Source: an uncultured Clostridia bacterium (GTDB lineage: Bacteria; Bacillota; Clostridia; TANB77; CAG-508). Taken from it: a DNA stretch of 49,138 nt. The stretch lies in the NCBI GenBank assembly GCA_944393485.1, contig CALYAJ010000006.1, positions 1 to 49,138 on the forward strand, written 5' to 3'. The position numbers and the translations under genes were made by a program. Position 1 is the first letter of the stretch. Each line of letters opens with the position of its first letter. Shown here in pieces: positions 26,819 through 37,264 of the stretch. Below the pieces are notes generated by a model, which had not been told where the DNA came from, made no database searches, and worked only from the letters and a program-made list of their open reading frames with translations.

Positions 26819-28570
26819 TTATTTAGTATCTGGAACAAATGTCTCATCACTTGATTCTGAAGGATATATAATACCTATTTTTGAATATATAGAATCATCA
26901 TATCTATCACTGTTGTATACCGATTTATTAGCAAATTCATCTAATATACTAGAACCTGAATAAATCAATTTAATTTGTGTTCCATCAAAATAATAGCTAT
27001 TATATTGCATCATCCCATCATTATTTTTTTGTGCACAAGTAAATAAATTTCTTCCTAAAATAATTGGCTCTTGTTCAGCTGATGTTGTTAAAAATGTTAA
27101 ATTTTTATCTAATATTTGATATTGATTTAAGTTTTTATCATATATAACATAAAAATTATTATATACTTTTAAATATGGATATTCAAGTATGTATTGTTCA
27201 ACTTCTTTATTTACAGCATAAGTTCTGTTATTGGTTTTATTTAGCATTATATTAAAAGCTGCACTTGTATCTTGTACTATGTAATCATTTTGTATTTCAT
27301 ATTTTTTGCCTGAGAAATCAAAATATCCTGTACTTTCACCATCATAAAAAGGTATTTCACCATATGTATATAACAATATTCTCTCTATTAGATTATTTGA
27401 TTCATCATAATAAGGTGAATATATTAAATTTTCACAATCTAATTTCATCCTTCTTCCAGAATTAAGATTTATTAAATAATAATTTCTTTCATGTGTATAA
27501 AATCTTTGAATAAGATTATATGCATTATTATATAAATTAATATCATTTGAAGCAGATAAATCTTCTAATTTTACATTATCTAAATAAGTATTAGCAAGTT
27601 CAGTATCTTCATAAGGTGAATTAGTTAATTCTATTTGAATAACCTTGTCACTATTATATCCTGAATTCCAAAAATACATATATTCTGAAGTTACATCATT
27701 TTCAAATTCTTGCACATTATTCATTTGATATCTATATAATGCAAACTCATATGCTTTATCTTCATCAAAGTCAAGATTTTTATCACTAAATTGAATTCCA
27801 AATTTCTCCTTACTAAAAATGTATCCAAAAAAGTCTGAAGCAACATTGTATGAATCATTTTCATCTCCAAATATATTTGGACATAATTCAAAAAGAATTT
27901 CACCTTTGCAATCAATAATTAATAATTTACCATCTTCATTTTTTGCAAATCCTATTGGTATATCTTTATTATCTATTTTTATAGTTGTTCCATAATTTGC
28001 AATAGTATAATCTTTTTCTGCAATTTTGTTTGCATTTTCATCTATAAAAACAGTTTTACCATCATCTGTCTCATATGTATATGTTTTTACATATTCATCT
28101 TGTTTAATTTTTTCAAGTGCATTTTCTAAATTATTTATATTTATGTTATTCATAATTACTGGTACTAAAATAATTCCCAATTCTATAATGGCTATAATAA
28201 CAAAAAATATTATAAGTGCTTTACTTCCAGATTTTTCTAATTTTTTGTTGAAAACTAGATTAATTATAGATAATACTATACTAATAATTGCTGTAAAAAT
28301 AAAAATTATTACTTCTCCATTTATGGAAATTCCAAATCCAATTGCCATAATAATTCCTAAAATTATTTGTATAAAACCTATTCGTAAGTTTTTACCCGCC
28401 AAATTTGTTATACCCAAAATTATATTAATTGCTGATATTAAATAAAAACTAACTTCTAAAAATAAGAAAGTTTTTGGATATATAATAAAATCTTTAATTA
28501 TTATAGATAAAGCAATAATTATTATTTCAAATATATTTAATAAATTTGTATATTTGTTTAACTTTTTCAT
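26819..28570 (-). CDS. Large hypothetical membrane protein, helices then extracellular domain
   Basis: 583 residues, not recognised. Five to six hydrophobic helices occupy about residues 10-145. The remaining ~430 residues are acidic, rich in Tyr/Asn and probably extracytoplasmic. Short beta-repeat-like units such as TYETDDGKTVFIDENANKI and NEDGKLLIIDCKGEILFE recall WG or propeller-type strands, but this is weak. AAGGGAG precedes the ATG, 12 bases from the stop of the charged coiled-coil gene upstream, so the two form an operon. Confidence 0.6.
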   Translation of the reverse strand: MKKLNKYTNLLNIFEIIIIALSIIIKDFIIYPKTFLFLEVSFYLISAINIILGITNLAGKNLRIGFIQIILGIIMAIGFGISINGEVIIFIFTAIISIVLSIINLVFNKKLEKSGSKALIIFFVIIAIIELGIILVPVIMNNININNLENALEKIKQDEYVKTYTYETDDGKTVFIDENANKIAEKDYTIANYGTTIKIDNKDIPIGFAKNEDGKLLIIDCKGEILFELCPNIFGDENDSYNVASDFFGYIFSKEKFGIQFSDKNLDFDEDKAYEFALYRYQMNNVQEFENDVTSEYMYFWNSGYNSDKVIQIELTNSPYEDTELANTYLDNVKLEDLSASNDINLYNNAYNLIQRFYTHERNYYLINLNSGRRMKLDCENLIYSPYYDESNNLIERILLYTYGEIPFYDGESTGYFDFSGKKYEIQNDYIVQDTSAAFNIMLNKTNNRTYAVNKEVEQYILEYPYLKVYNNFYVIYDKNLNQYQILDKNLTFLTTSAEQEPIILGRNLFTCAQKNNDGMMQYNSYYFDGTQIKLIYSGSSILDEFANKSVYNSDRYDDSIYSKIGIIYPSESSDETFVPDTK

Positions 28571-28582
28571 ATTTTTCTCCCT

Positions 28583-29881
28583 TTATTCTCTTGGATCATC
28601 TTCTTTTGTTGGTTCTTTCATTTCTATTCTTGGTCTATTTTTTTCTTTTTGCTTCATTTGGCTTCTTGCCTCATTTACAATGTCTATTGTAGAGGATTTT
28701 AAAGGCTTTTCCATAACATAATCTTCAGGAACTTTAAAATCCACACCTATATCTTTAATAAATTTCGTATAATTATTCCTATCCTTTTCCTTGGTCTTTT
28801 CACCATTTAAATAACTAGGGAATTTATCAATTCCTGGAAGTGGCTTTGGCACTTCATCAATTTCTTCTTTTCCATCTACTATATTTATTTCAGGTACAAA
28901 AATTTTCTTTCCCTCTGCATCAAATGTAGCAATTAAATCTCCTTTTTTATCAAATTTATGTGATTGATAGAAATTACCTTCTTTATCAAAGAGTTCTACA
29001 GTAATTTCTTGTAATTTTCCATCAACAGTTTCTCTGTAAACCATATTTCCATCTATTTTTTTATAATAAGTACTGGCATTTTCCTTATTTACACGTTCTT
29101 CATATATTTCATGTATTTGACCATTTTCTATATCTTTAATACTTTGTTCAGTTTTTTGTCTAAACTTTACATCTCCATCTTTATAAGTTTCTTCTATAAT
29201 TTTAAAATTGCCTATAACATTTTTGTCTTTATCGGTTATTGGACCTACTTCTTTTTTATATCCTCTTTTATTTTCATAATCAATATATTCTTCTTGATAA
29301 GAGTCTTTAGCTGGATTTCTTACTTCTTCATTCATTGGAACACCAAACTTATCAACAATTTTTGTATCAAAATGATAATTAACTAATTTTGTATGTTTAA
29401 ACATCTCATTTTCAATCATAGATAATACTTCTATTCCATTAATTGCATAATATGAACTTTTATTCCCATTTGGAGCAATTTTTTCTTTAAAGTCAACCTT
29501 CTTGTTTCCAATTTGCTCACTATCTTCTTTTGTCCAATCTTGTTCCATATCTTTTAAATGTAAACTTATATCTTCGATAATAGGTGGCTTTTGTTTGTCC
29601 TGCTCTTCCTCAATCTCTTCAATTTCTTCAAGTTCTTTATTTTCTTGTTCTTCGGCTTCTTTTTCCTCTCTTTTTGCTTCCTTATCAAGTCGCCTTTCTT
29701 CATTTTCCATACTTTGTATTTCATTTTCTAATTTTTCTATTTTTTTCTCTGCTTTAGCTAATTCTTCAGTATTATCTGGCTTTACTCTAAATAGTCCCTT
29801 TAATCCATTTAATAAAGCACTAAGAATTCTGCTAAATATATTCTTTTTTACAACAACTAGATCTTTATCTTCTTTACTCAT
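28583..29881 (-). CDS. Hypothetical charged coiled-coil protein with amphipathic N-terminus
   Basis: 432 residues, not recognised. An amphipathic helix at about 13-33 (NIFSRILSALLNGLKGLF) could attach it to the membrane. A strongly charged coiled coil (about 40-95, KREEKEAEEQENKELEEIEE) is followed by beta-rich repeats with MORN/RHS-like texture (KIDGNMVYRETVDGK, LFDKEGNFYQSHKFDKKGD). The tail is basic then acidic. GGAGG precedes the ATG. It heads a two-gene unit with the 583-residue membrane protein. Confidence 0.6.
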   Translation of the reverse strand: MSKEDKDLVVVKKNIFSRILSALLNGLKGLFRVKPDNTEELAKAEKKIEKLENEIQSMENEERRLDKEAKREEKEAEEQENKELEEIEEIEEEQDKQKPPIIEDISLHLKDMEQDWTKEDSEQIGNKKVDFKEKIAPNGNKSSYYAINGIEVLSMIENEMFKHTKLVNYHFDTKIVDKFGVPMNEEVRNPAKDSYQEEYIDYENKRGYKKEVGPITDKDKNVIGNFKIIEETYKDGDVKFRQKTEQSIKDIENGQIHEIYEERVNKENASTYYKKIDGNMVYRETVDGKLQEITVELFDKEGNFYQSHKFDKKGDLIATFDAEGKKIFVPEINIVDGKEEIDEVPKPLPGIDKFPSYLNGEKTKEKDRNNYTKFIKDIGVDFKVPEDYVMEKPLKSSTIDIVNEARSQMKQKEKNRPRIEMKEPTKEDDPRE

Positions 29882-30064
29882 TTGTGTTTCCTCCAGAAAT
29901 CTTTTGTAAATTTATTTTAATATATCATATTTTATATTAAAATAAAACATTTTTATTAAATCTTTATATTTATGATTTATCTATGCGTATACTTCGTAAG
30001 TGCAATGATATAGGATTTTAATCTTGTTATTGTTTTTCGTATAATATTTTTAATTAAATTAATA
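29882..30064. other. Intergenic region, no clear feature
   Basis: AT-rich gap between the coiled-coil gene and the cdd terminator. It must contain the promoter of the 29881 gene, but no convincing -35/-10 pair was seen. Confidence 0.4.
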
Positions 30065-30104
30065 GAAAGAGATAGACTTTATACACCTAAAGTTTATCTC
30101 TTTC
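30065..30104 (-). terminator. cdd terminator
   Basis: Seventeen-base arms starting GAAAGAGATA, one G-T wobble, six-base loop. Confidence 0.8.
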
Positions 30105-30114
30105 ATATATAATT

Positions 30115-30504
30115 CTATATTTTAAATCCGTATGGTAATATTTCTTTCATTGTATATTCATTTACTTTATTTCCGTCCAATGTATATATTTTAAAATCAT
30201 CATCTACAAATTCGCTCATAAATTGTCTGCAATATCCACAAGGCATACATTCTTCAGTTGGTTCTTCTCCTTTTTTAGCTCCTACAACAGTTATACTTTC
30301 AAATTCTCTTTCACCTTCTGAAAGTGCTTTTGCAAAAGCTGTACGTTCACCACAAATTCCTTGTATTCCATGATTTTCTATATTACATCCAGTATATAAT
30401 TTTCCACTTTTAGTTCTAAGAGTAGTACCTACTAGAAAATTACTATATGGAGAATACGAATTAAGTCTAGCTTTTTTCGCCATTTCAATATCTTCTTTAT
30501 GCAT
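30115..30504 (-). CDS. cdd: Cytidine deaminase
   Basis: 129 residues, tetrameric-type CDA. YSPYSNFLVGTTL is the nucleoside-binding stretch. Zinc and catalytic residues are in CGERTAFAKAL (C and E) and MPCGYCRQF (two Cys). It converts cytidine and deoxycytidine to uridine forms in pyrimidine salvage. AGGAGG precedes the ATG, and it follows lysS by 24 bases, probably on one transcript. Confidence 0.95.
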   Translation of the reverse strand: MHKEDIEMAKKARLNSYSPYSNFLVGTTLRTKSGKLYTGCNIENHGIQGICGERTAFAKALSEGEREFESITVVGAKKGEEPTEECMPCGYCRQFMSEFVDDDFKIYTLDGNKVNEYTMKEILPYGFKI

Positions 30505-30528
30505 AATATTTCCTCCTTAATAAAATTA

Positions 30529-32016
30529 TTAATTTAAAGGTTTCATAGTTGGGAAGAATAACACATCTCTTATTGATGCAGAATCTGTTAATAACATTAT
30601 TAATCTATCTAATCCTATTCCCATTCCTCCAGTAGGTGGCATTCCTATTTCTAGCGCATTTACAAAGTCTTCATCCATTCCACCTGCTTCTTCATCACCT
30701 TTTTCTTTTGCTTCAACTTGTTTTACAAATCTTTCATATTGATCTATTGGATCATTTAATTCTGAATATGCATTTCCATATTCTCTTCCACCGATAAATA
30801 ATTCAAATCTTTCTACTAATCTTGGATCTTCTTTCTTTCTTTTTGTAAGTGGTGATACTTCTACTGGATAATCAATTATAAATGTTGGTTGAATTAGAGT
30901 TTCTTCTACAAAAGTTTCAAAGAATTCATTTATAATATGTCCTCTAGTATTTTTAATTTCTTCATATTCTACACCTTTTTCTTTAGCTATAGCTTGTGCT
31001 TCTTCATCTGTATTTATTGTATTAAAATCTACTCCTGTTCTTTCTTTTATAGCATCTATCATTGTTATCTTTTTCCAACCTGGTGCTAAATTAATTTCTT
31101 GTCCTTGATAATTTATTGTTGTTGTACCTAACGCATTTTGAGCAACTGTTGAAATTAATTGTTCTGCAGTATGCATCATATCATTATAATCTTGGTAAGC
31201 TGCATAAAATTCCATATTTGTAAATTCTGGATTATGTTTAATATCCATACCTTCATTTCTAAAATTTTTACCTATTTCAAATACTTTATCAAATCCACCA
31301 ACTATTAATCTTTTTAAGTTTAATTCTGGAGCAATTCTTAAGTACATTTGTAAATTTAATGTATTATGGTGTGTTATAAATGGTCTTGCAGCATCTCCTG
31401 TTGCGACAGTTGTAAGCATTGGTGTTTCTACTTCCATATATCCAAGTTCATCCATAAATCTTCTTATTTCTTTTATTATTTTACTTCTTAAGATAAAAGT
31501 ATCTTTAACTTCTGGATTAACAATTAAATCTACATATCTTTGTCTATATCTTAAATCTGGATCTTTTAATCCATGGAATTTTTCTGGTAATGGTCTTAAA
31601 GATTTAGATAATAATGTTACTTCTTTAGCATGTACAGAAATTTCTCCTGTTTTTGTTTTAAATACAAAACCTTTTATTCCAATGAAATCTCCAATATCAT
31701 AAGTTTTAAAAGCTTTATAACTTTCTTCTCCTAAATCGTTTATACTTACATAACTTTGAATTTTTTCATCGCTATCTTGTATAGTACAAAAAGATGCTTT
31801 ACCCATTATTCTTTTTGCAATTATTCTTCCTGCAACAGATACATCTTTTTCTTCGTATTTATCATAGTTTGCTTTTATTTGCCCTGCTGTTTCTGTTCTA
31901 TCATATTTTGTTATTTCAAAAGGATCCTTTCCAGCACTTCTTAATTCATCTAATTTTTCTCTTCTAATTTTCATTAATTGGTTTATATCTACTTCTTCAT
32001 TAACATTATTATCCAT
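30529..32016 (-). CDS. lysS: Lysyl-tRNA synthetase, class II
   Basis: 495 residues from the ATG at 32016, which has AAGGGAG six bases upstream; the frame is open 15 codons further but those residues are non-homologous. The OB-fold anticodon-binding domain (about 50-160) includes [16 protein letters not shown]. Class II motifs follow: motif 1 near [15 protein letters not shown], motif 2 [15 protein letters not shown], motif 3 GMGIGLDRL. Charges tRNA-Lys. The gene order lysS-cdd is not a widely conserved pair. Confidence 0.96.
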   Translation of the reverse strand: MDNNVNEEVDINQLMKIRREKLDELRSAGKDPFEITKYDRTETAGQIKANYDKYEEKDVSVAGRIIAKRIMGKASFCTIQDSDEKIQSYVSINDLGEESYKAFKTYDIGDFIGIKGFVFKTKTGEISVHAKEVTLLSKSLRPLPEKFHGLKDPDLRYRQRYVDLIVNPEVKDTFILRSKIIKEIRRFMDELGYMEVETPMLTTVATGDAARPFITHHNTLNLQMYLRIAPELNLKRLIVGGFDKVFEIGKNFRNEGMDIKHNPEFTNMEFYAAYQDYNDMMHTAEQLISTVAQNALGTTTINYQGQEINLAPGWKKITMIDAIKERTGVDFNTINTDEEAQAIAKEKGVEYEEIKNTRGHIINEFFETFVEETLIQPTFIIDYPVEVSPLTKRKKEDPRLVERFELFIGGREYGNAYSELNDPIDQYERFVKQVEAKEKGDEEAGGMDEDFVNALEIGMPPTGGMGIGLDRLIMLLTDSASIRDVLFFPTMKPLN

Positions 32017-32135
32017 TAAAATCTCCCTTTCTTCTTTAAATCTTGCACTATTATATAACAAATTTGTAATATTGTAAACCTGTTATATCTAAGTAAAATT
32101 ATACTCTAACTAAATTCTTTAATTATAATATCAAC

Positions 32136-32182
32136 AAAAAATAGAAGGTAAAAGTAAATATATTACTCTTACCTTTTATTTT
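32136..32182 (-). terminator. Terminator of the 32183-32800 gene
   Basis: AAAAAATAGAAGGTAA pairs with the TTACC...TATTTTTT side with two mismatches. T-run on the minus strand. Confidence 0.75.
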
Positions 32183-32800
32183 TTACATAGAATGTTTTCC
32201 TTTACTTCTAGATTTTTTTTCGACTTTTACTGTTTCTTCTATTTCTTCAGCATTTTTATAAAATTCATCTAAAGCTTTTTGATGTCTGAAGTTCATTGTA
32301 TTTTGAGTCACTTTATCCTCTTTTGTTTCTTCATTTTCTTTTTTATCTTCTAGAATTTTATTCTCTAAATTAGCAATCTTTTCTTCTAATTCTTTATTAT
32401 TTCTTTGTACTTCCTCAATTTTTTTCTTATCTTCCATTTCTTGAACAGCTTTTGGATGTTCTTCTAATGATTCTTCTTTTAGCTTTTTAACAGCAACTGG
32501 CTCATCTTCTGCTTGAGTTCTCTTCTCTTTAGTAATTTGTTCTACAACATTATTTCCTTCTTCATAATATACTTCATCTAATTCTTTGCTCTTTTTATAT
32601 AAAGAAATAGCTAATATTATTGAAATAAGAGTTTGAAGAGCTATTACTCCAATAATTCCAATATAAATTAAACCTTTTTCCGCATCTTGAAAATCTATCT
32701 CAGCAAAGCTCAAATCTATTCCATAAGAAATTGAATTTTGCATTACTATCATTAATACTAATATAAATAAAAATACAATTAATCCTTTTTTCTTTTGCAT
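32183..32800 (-). CDS. Hypothetical membrane-anchored coiled-coil protein
   Basis: 205 residues, not recognised. A signal-like hydrophobic segment (about 6-25) and a second helix (about 45-68, YIGIIGVIALQTLISIILAI) flank a short loop, giving a probable hairpin or cleaved signal plus anchor. The rest is a charged coiled coil (about 95-175, NKELEEKIANLENKILEDKK). AGGAGG precedes the ATG. Similar in style to the 28583-29881 protein, but no shared domain is evident. Confidence 0.6.
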   Translation of the reverse strand: MQKKKGLIVFLFILVLMIVMQNSISYGIDLSFAEIDFQDAEKGLIYIGIIGVIALQTLISIILAISLYKKSKELDEVYYEEGNNVVEQITKEKRTQAEDEPVAVKKLKEESLEEHPKAVQEMEDKKKIEEVQRNNKELEEKIANLENKILEDKKENEETKEDKVTQNTMNFRHQKALDEFYKNAEEIEETVKVEKKSRSKGKHSM

Positions 32801-32883
32801 ATTATATGCCTCCTAATTTTTTGTATGATTTTAGTATATTATAATGAATAAATTTAGTCAAGAAAAAGAGTTTATAAAATAAT

Positions 32884-34296
32884 CTATATTCTTAAAACCT
32901 CGCCAACATAAATATTGTTAATATTTTTTATACTATTTAAATTTGCTATTTGTTGAACTGTTACATTATACATTCTTGCAATTTTAAATAAAGTATCTCC
33001 TTTTTTTACAGTATATAAATTATGACCAGAATCATAATTTCCAATTTCTATATTAATAGGAATTCTTATTTTTTGATTAATATATAATCTATTTACATTT
33101 CTAATACCATTAATTCTAGCCAATATGTTTACAGTAGTTTTATACTTGTTTGCAATTTTCCATAAATTATCTCCTCGTTTTACTGTATAGGATGAATATT
33201 TATATCTTATATTTTCTGTTCCTCTAAAAATTATTAATTTTTGTCCTGGATAAATCATACTAGGATTTCTAATATTATTATTATTTATAATATTTGTAAC
33301 AGTTGTATTATATTTTCTCGCAATCTTCCATAAATTATCTCCTCGTTTTACTATATATACTGTATTATTAGTATTATCACTTCCTGTAGAAACCGTGTTA
33401 TTTTTTGTCGGAATAAGTAATGTTTCACCTGTATATATTTTATTTGGATTTTGTATTTTATTTATTTTTACCATCTCATTAACAGTCGTATTGTACTTTC
33501 TAGCAATTTTATATAATGTATCTCCTTTTTTTATTTTATATCTAATATATGAATTATTATTTTCATTTGTATCTTCTGGTTCAGTTGTATCTGGAATTTC
33601 TTCAGTATTATTCAAAAGCACATCTCTTGTAAATTTATTTCTATCTACATTTCCATTAATTCCGTCAACTCTTCCTGTATCAGTATATTGAAATCCTACC
33701 CATGTATTCCATTTACCATTATCAGATGGTTCATCTACACCATATTGTGCAACCCATAATTCATATCTATCTGCTATTTCTTTACTAAAAATATTGCGTG
33801 CATTTGATGTATCACTATATACTATCATTTCCTTATTTGTTAATCTCTGTGTAGTTTCTAAAAATCTTAAAGATATTTCATTTATTTCTTCACTAGTTAA
33901 ATTTCCAAACACTTCAAAATCCATTGCTAATTTGCAATCAGGAGATGTACCTGCAATTGTTTTAGCAAAATGTGATGCCTCTTCTTCTGCTTCTTGAATA
34001 CTTCTTGCAGTTACATAATGATAAAAACCTACGTTTAACTCATTACTTTTGGCTTCTCTATAATTTCTGCTAAAGTATGGATCTATACTATTAGAACCTT
34101 CTGATGCTTTTATATACACATATTCAATCCCACTATCTTTTACTTTCTCAAAATCAATTTCACCTTGCCATCCGCTAACATCAATTCCTTCATATGTCCT
34201 CCCTGATGGCTCAATTGCATAAACTTTTATATTTAGTTCTAATAAAACTAAAACACAAATACATAATATGTAAAAAACCTTAATAATATTTTTCAT
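32884..34296 (-). CDS. GH25 lysozyme with four LysM repeats
   Basis: 470 residues. Signal peptide about 1-27. The GH25 catalytic domain (about 34-230) has GIDVSGWQG with D39, YIKASEG, and the acidic pair in AMDFEVFG (D126, E128). Four LysM repeats follow, each with a [KR][KR]GDTL/NLxKIA[RN]xY core ([52 protein letters not shown]). It should hydrolyse the MurNAc-GlcNAc bond of peptidoglycan outside the cell while LysM holds it to the wall. A long hairpin covers its start codon and ribosome binding region (34276-34343). Confidence 0.93.
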   Translation of the reverse strand: MKNIIKVFYILCICVLVLLELNIKVYAIEPSGRTYEGIDVSGWQGEIDFEKVKDSGIEYVYIKASEGSNSIDPYFSRNYREAKSNELNVGFYHYVTARSIQEAEEEASHFAKTIAGTSPDCKLAMDFEVFGNLTSEEINEISLRFLETTQRLTNKEMIVYSDTSNARNIFSKEIADRYELWVAQYGVDEPSDNGKWNTWVGFQYTDTGRVDGINGNVDRNKFTRDVLLNNTEEIPDTTEPEDTNENNNSYIRYKIKKGDTLYKIARKYNTTVNEMVKINKIQNPNKIYTGETLLIPTKNNTVSTGSDNTNNTVYIVKRGDNLWKIARKYNTTVTNIINNNNIRNPSMIYPGQKLIIFRGTENIRYKYSSYTVKRGDNLWKIANKYKTTVNILARINGIRNVNRLYINQKIRIPINIEIGNYDSGHNLYTVKKGDTLFKIARMYNVTVQQIANLNSIKNINNIYVGEVLRI

Positions 34297-34343
34297 AAAA
34301 TCACCTACTTATGACATTTTATGAACTAAATATTATTAAGGTT
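34276..34343 (-). promoter_or_regulatory. Long inverted repeat spanning the lysozyme start site
   Basis: Arms of 26 paired bases (left 34276-34301, right 34316-34343, a two-base bulge) with a 14-base loop. On the minus strand the start codon at 34296 and first codons lie in the 3' arm and the AGGTG ribosome binding site lies in the loop. The stem is followed by TTTTTT inside the coding sequence, so it has the shape of an intrinsic terminator. Confidence 0.75.
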
Positions 34344-34357
34344 CTTTTGAAGTTTTA

Positions 34358-34933
34358 TTACATATGTAATCTTTTCTTTGTTTCTATCCACATTGCTCTG
34401 CCACACAAAATAATTGTTAATAATAACGAAAAAGCTGCAATACTAGAAGAAACAATAGTTAAAACTTTGTTTTGTATAATTCCCATAAACATTAAAATTA
34501 ATGGAATCATACTAAATAAAAATGTTAAAACATGATACATTGCATATTTCATATATCTTTTTCTACTTACTATTGTTAAAATCATTAATGTAGAATTTGC
34601 AACTATTACTACTATTGGTATTGAAACATTTAAAGACCAACCACTAAAACCAATAAAGTAATCTATTGCAATTATTAAAAGTGAAACTAATAAACATTGA
34701 ACAAAAACATTTGACGCTATATTTATATTTCTTTTTTTAGTATATATAATTGTTCCATAAACATATAAAATTCCTGCAACACATAATAATGACCAATGAT
34801 TTGTTTTATCTACTAAAACATTTATTAATAACAATACATCAATTAAAATTATTGAAATCGCAATACTAATTATTAATATTATATTATTTCTTTTTACATT
34901 ATTTAATTTTGGATATAACATATTACACACCAT
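34358..34933 (-). CDS. Small polytopic membrane protein (DUF6320-like)
   Basis: 191 residues with about six hydrophobic segments (starting near 16-42, 48-65, 78-96, 100-125, 133-152, 158-175) and a basic tail. It resembles the DUF6320 group found beside condensation-type acyltransferases in Clostridia; I recognise this mostly by context. The first bases overlap the end of the acyltransferase gene, so they are translationally coupled. Function unknown; it could move or house the acylated product. Confidence 0.55.
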   Translation of the reverse strand: MVCNMLYPKLNNVKRNNIILIISIAISIILIDVLLLINVLVDKTNHWSLLCVAGILYVYGTIIYTKKRNINIASNVFVQCLLVSLLIIAIDYFIGFSGWSLNVSIPIVVIVANSTLMILTIVSRKRYMKYAMYHVLTFLFSMIPLILMFMGIIQNKVLTIVSSSIAAFSLLLTIILCGRAMWIETKKRLHM

Positions 34934-36194
34934 TACTTTCTCTTTTTACTTTTATTCCATGTTCTCTTAAAATTTTCTCAAATTCATCTTCAATATTTAT
35001 ATCTCTTAAAACAGATGTAAATGTAAAAAACATTTTATCCTCAAAAGAACAAGTTGAACATTTTATTTTTTCGATCCTTTCTGGAGCAATTAAAAATAAA
35101 AATTGATCTATATATTTTTGATATTCTGCTATTATACCAATTCTTCCTATATTTGAAAATGTAGTTGTCGTATATTTTCTTATTTCTAAATAACTTAATC
35201 TGACAAATATCTGCTTTAAAAACAATGGGATAATTTTTATAAAGAAATTATTTCCCAATTTTACATTTAATGACATTGTTCTAGATATTTTTTCTGGTTT
35301 TAATAATTCCTCAAAATCATTTTTTACTAATTTTAAAACATCGTCTAAATTGTCTAAATTTATTTCATCTACATCTGCAGAAACTGTAATATATGAAAAG
35401 AAATTACTTAATGTTTTAGATTTAAAATATTTTTTTAAATCTACTGGCACACATATTTTTATTGGTCTATTATTTTTTTGCTTTTTCATATTTCCCCTAT
35501 AAATTGCTTGTATTAAAATTGCTGTTAAATATTGTGTCATAGTAACATTTTTTATTTTAGTTTGCTCTTTTAATTCTGTTAAATTAATTATTTCATGGGT
35601 AGCTCTTATTGCTTCAAAAGGTATTTTCTTTCCTTTTAATAAATATGCTTTTTTATTTATTTCATTACTTTTAGCTTTTTTGTTATAATTTTTTAAATAA
35701 CTATCTTCAACATTAACATCTATTTTTCTGCTGGTTCTTAAGCTATTTTTAAAATCATTTGAATGAGCTATTTCTATATATTGATATACTATTTCTTTAA
35801 AAAATTGTATTCCACTATTTCCATCTGTTAGTGAATGAAATATATCTATATTTATTTTAGAATCAAAATATGTAACCTTAAATAAATAATCATTATTTGT
35901 TGCTGGATCTATATATTTACATGGATAATCTTTTTCCTCTTCTATTACTATTTTTTTATCATTGTATTCAAAATAATACCAAAAAAATCCTTGTTTTAAC
36001 CTAACTTTAAAAAATTCATATTTTTCTAAGGCTCTATTTACTGCTTTTTCTAGTAACCTTGGGCTTATTTTTTCTTTCATTACAGCTGATATTCTAAAAA
36101 CACTACTGTATTTTTTACTAGATGATAGAGGAAATATTTTTGCTGAATTATCTAATTTTCTCCACATCAATTCTTTTCTTTCTTTTCTTCTCAT
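34923..36194 (-). CDS. Condensation-domain-type acyltransferase (alcohol acetyltransferase-like)
   Basis: 423 residues. The catalytic HxxxDG motif is present as HSLTDG (H120, D124, G125). KLDNSAKIFPL at the start, YEFFKVRLKQGFFWYYFE and the later PVDLKKYFKS and FSYITVSADVD segments fit CoA-dependent acyltransferases of the AATase/PapA class. Substrates are unknown. AGGAGGC-like site (GGAGGC) precedes the ATG at 36194. It lies between an alpha/beta hydrolase and a membrane protein in one minus-strand unit, consistent with esterification and hydrolysis of a lipid-like molecule. Confidence 0.75.
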   Translation of the reverse strand: MRRKERKELMWRKLDNSAKIFPLSSSKKYSSVFRISAVMKEKISPRLLEKAVNRALEKYEFFKVRLKQGFFWYYFEYNDKKIVIEEEKDYPCKYIDPATNNDYLFKVTYFDSKINIDIFHSLTDGNSGIQFFKEIVYQYIEIAHSNDFKNSLRTSRKIDVNVEDSYLKNYNKKAKSNEINKKAYLLKGKKIPFEAIRATHEIINLTELKEQTKIKNVTMTQYLTAILIQAIYRGNMKKQKNNRPIKICVPVDLKKYFKSKTLSNFFSYITVSADVDEINLDNLDDVLKLVKNDFEELLKPEKISRTMSLNVKLGNNFFIKIIPLFLKQIFVRLSYLEIRKYTTTTFSNIGRIGIIAEYQKYIDQFLFLIAPERIEKIKCSTCSFEDKMFFTFTSVLRDINIEDEFEKILREHGIKVKRESNGV

Positions 36195-36207
36195 TAATTG
36201 CCTCCAA

Positions 36208-37116
36208 CTAATTATTTTTTAATAATTCTATCATTTGATTATATGGTTCTTGAACTAATGGATCATTTTCTTCGTCTTTATATTTATATAATAACCATAC
36301 ATGTGTTGCTCCTTCTGTTTCATAAACATTTATTGTTGTTCCAACACTTTTGGCCCTTTCTTCTAATATTTTTACATCTGGATTTAATATATCATTTGTT
36401 CCTGTAAAAATAGAAACATTTTTTAATTTGTCTAATGGTCCATCTATTGGATTTACTAAATAACTATCTATTCCATCTTTCCCTGCATAATTTTCTCCTG
36501 CTATTTTTAATGCAGATTTATTTAGTTCTGGATCATTAGGTTCTACTTCTTCTATTTCCGGATTATTCATTCTTACATCCAACCATGGAGAAATTAGTAT
36601 TGTTTGATTTGGCATTTGGATATTTTCTTCTCCTACTTTTTCTAATAAAGCTAATGATAAACCTCCTCCTGCTGAATCTCCCATTACAACAAATTTTGTT
36701 GGCTCAATATTCTCTATTATTTTTTTATATAACACTTCCATCATATTAATTGTATCTTTATAATTATATTTTGGTGTAAGTGGATAGTCTGGTACTATTA
36801 TTGTACATCCTAACTGATTTATTATGTCAGAGCAAGTCTTCCAATGTTCTTTTTCCAAATCTCCTACATATGAACCACCATGAACATACATTATTACTAA
36901 ATCATTTGTTACTCCATTTTTTGGAGTAATCGTATAAACTGGTCTGTTTTCCACTTCTTCTTCAGAAATATTATATTCATCTTTCATATATCCTGGAACT
37001 CTTGCTTTAACATCACCTTTGAATAAATATATAATTAATATTACAGCACATATTGTTCCAATTAATATTATTGCTAATAGTATTTTTACTAATAGTAATA
37101 ATTTGCTTGTAGTCAT
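36208..37116 (-). CDS. Membrane-anchored alpha/beta hydrolase (HSL-type)
   Basis: 302 residues. One membrane helix at about 5-32, then the hormone-sensitive-lipase fold. The oxyanion motif HGGS is at 79-82, nucleophile serine S148 in GDSAGGG, aspartate in GTNDILNP, histidine in GATHVW. It should hydrolyse an ester or amide near the membrane. Fourteen bases separate its stop from the acyltransferase start, so the two are co-transcribed. Confidence 0.85.
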   Translation of the reverse strand: MTTSKLLLLVKILLAIILIGTICAVILIIYLFKGDVKARVPGYMKDEYNISEEEVENRPVYTITPKNGVTNDLVIMYVHGGSYVGDLEKEHWKTCSDIINQLGCTIIVPDYPLTPKYNYKDTINMMEVLYKKIIENIEPTKFVVMGDSAGGGLSLALLEKVGEENIQMPNQTILISPWLDVRMNNPEIEEVEPNDPELNKSALKIAGENYAGKDGIDSYLVNPIDGPLDKLKNVSIFTGTNDILNPDVKILEERAKSVGTTINVYETEGATHVWLLYKYKDEENDPLVQEPYNQMIELLKNN

Positions 37117-37203
37117 TTCTCTTCCTTTCTTTTTTACACTAAAATTTTATTGTTTTTCTTACATAATCTATTCTATCATATTTTATTTTTTGACAAAAGA
37201 TTT

Positions 37204-37235
37204 CCCTCATAAATTCTTGTTTGAATTTATGAGGG
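37204..37235. other. Hairpin between the 37265-37828 gene and the hydrolase unit
   Basis: CCCTCATAAATTC/GAATTTATGAGGG, 13 pairs, six-base loop. T-residues after it are few, so termination is uncertain. Confidence 0.5.
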
Positions 37236-37264
37236 ACTTAGCAGAGGTTAGGAATTTTATTTAA

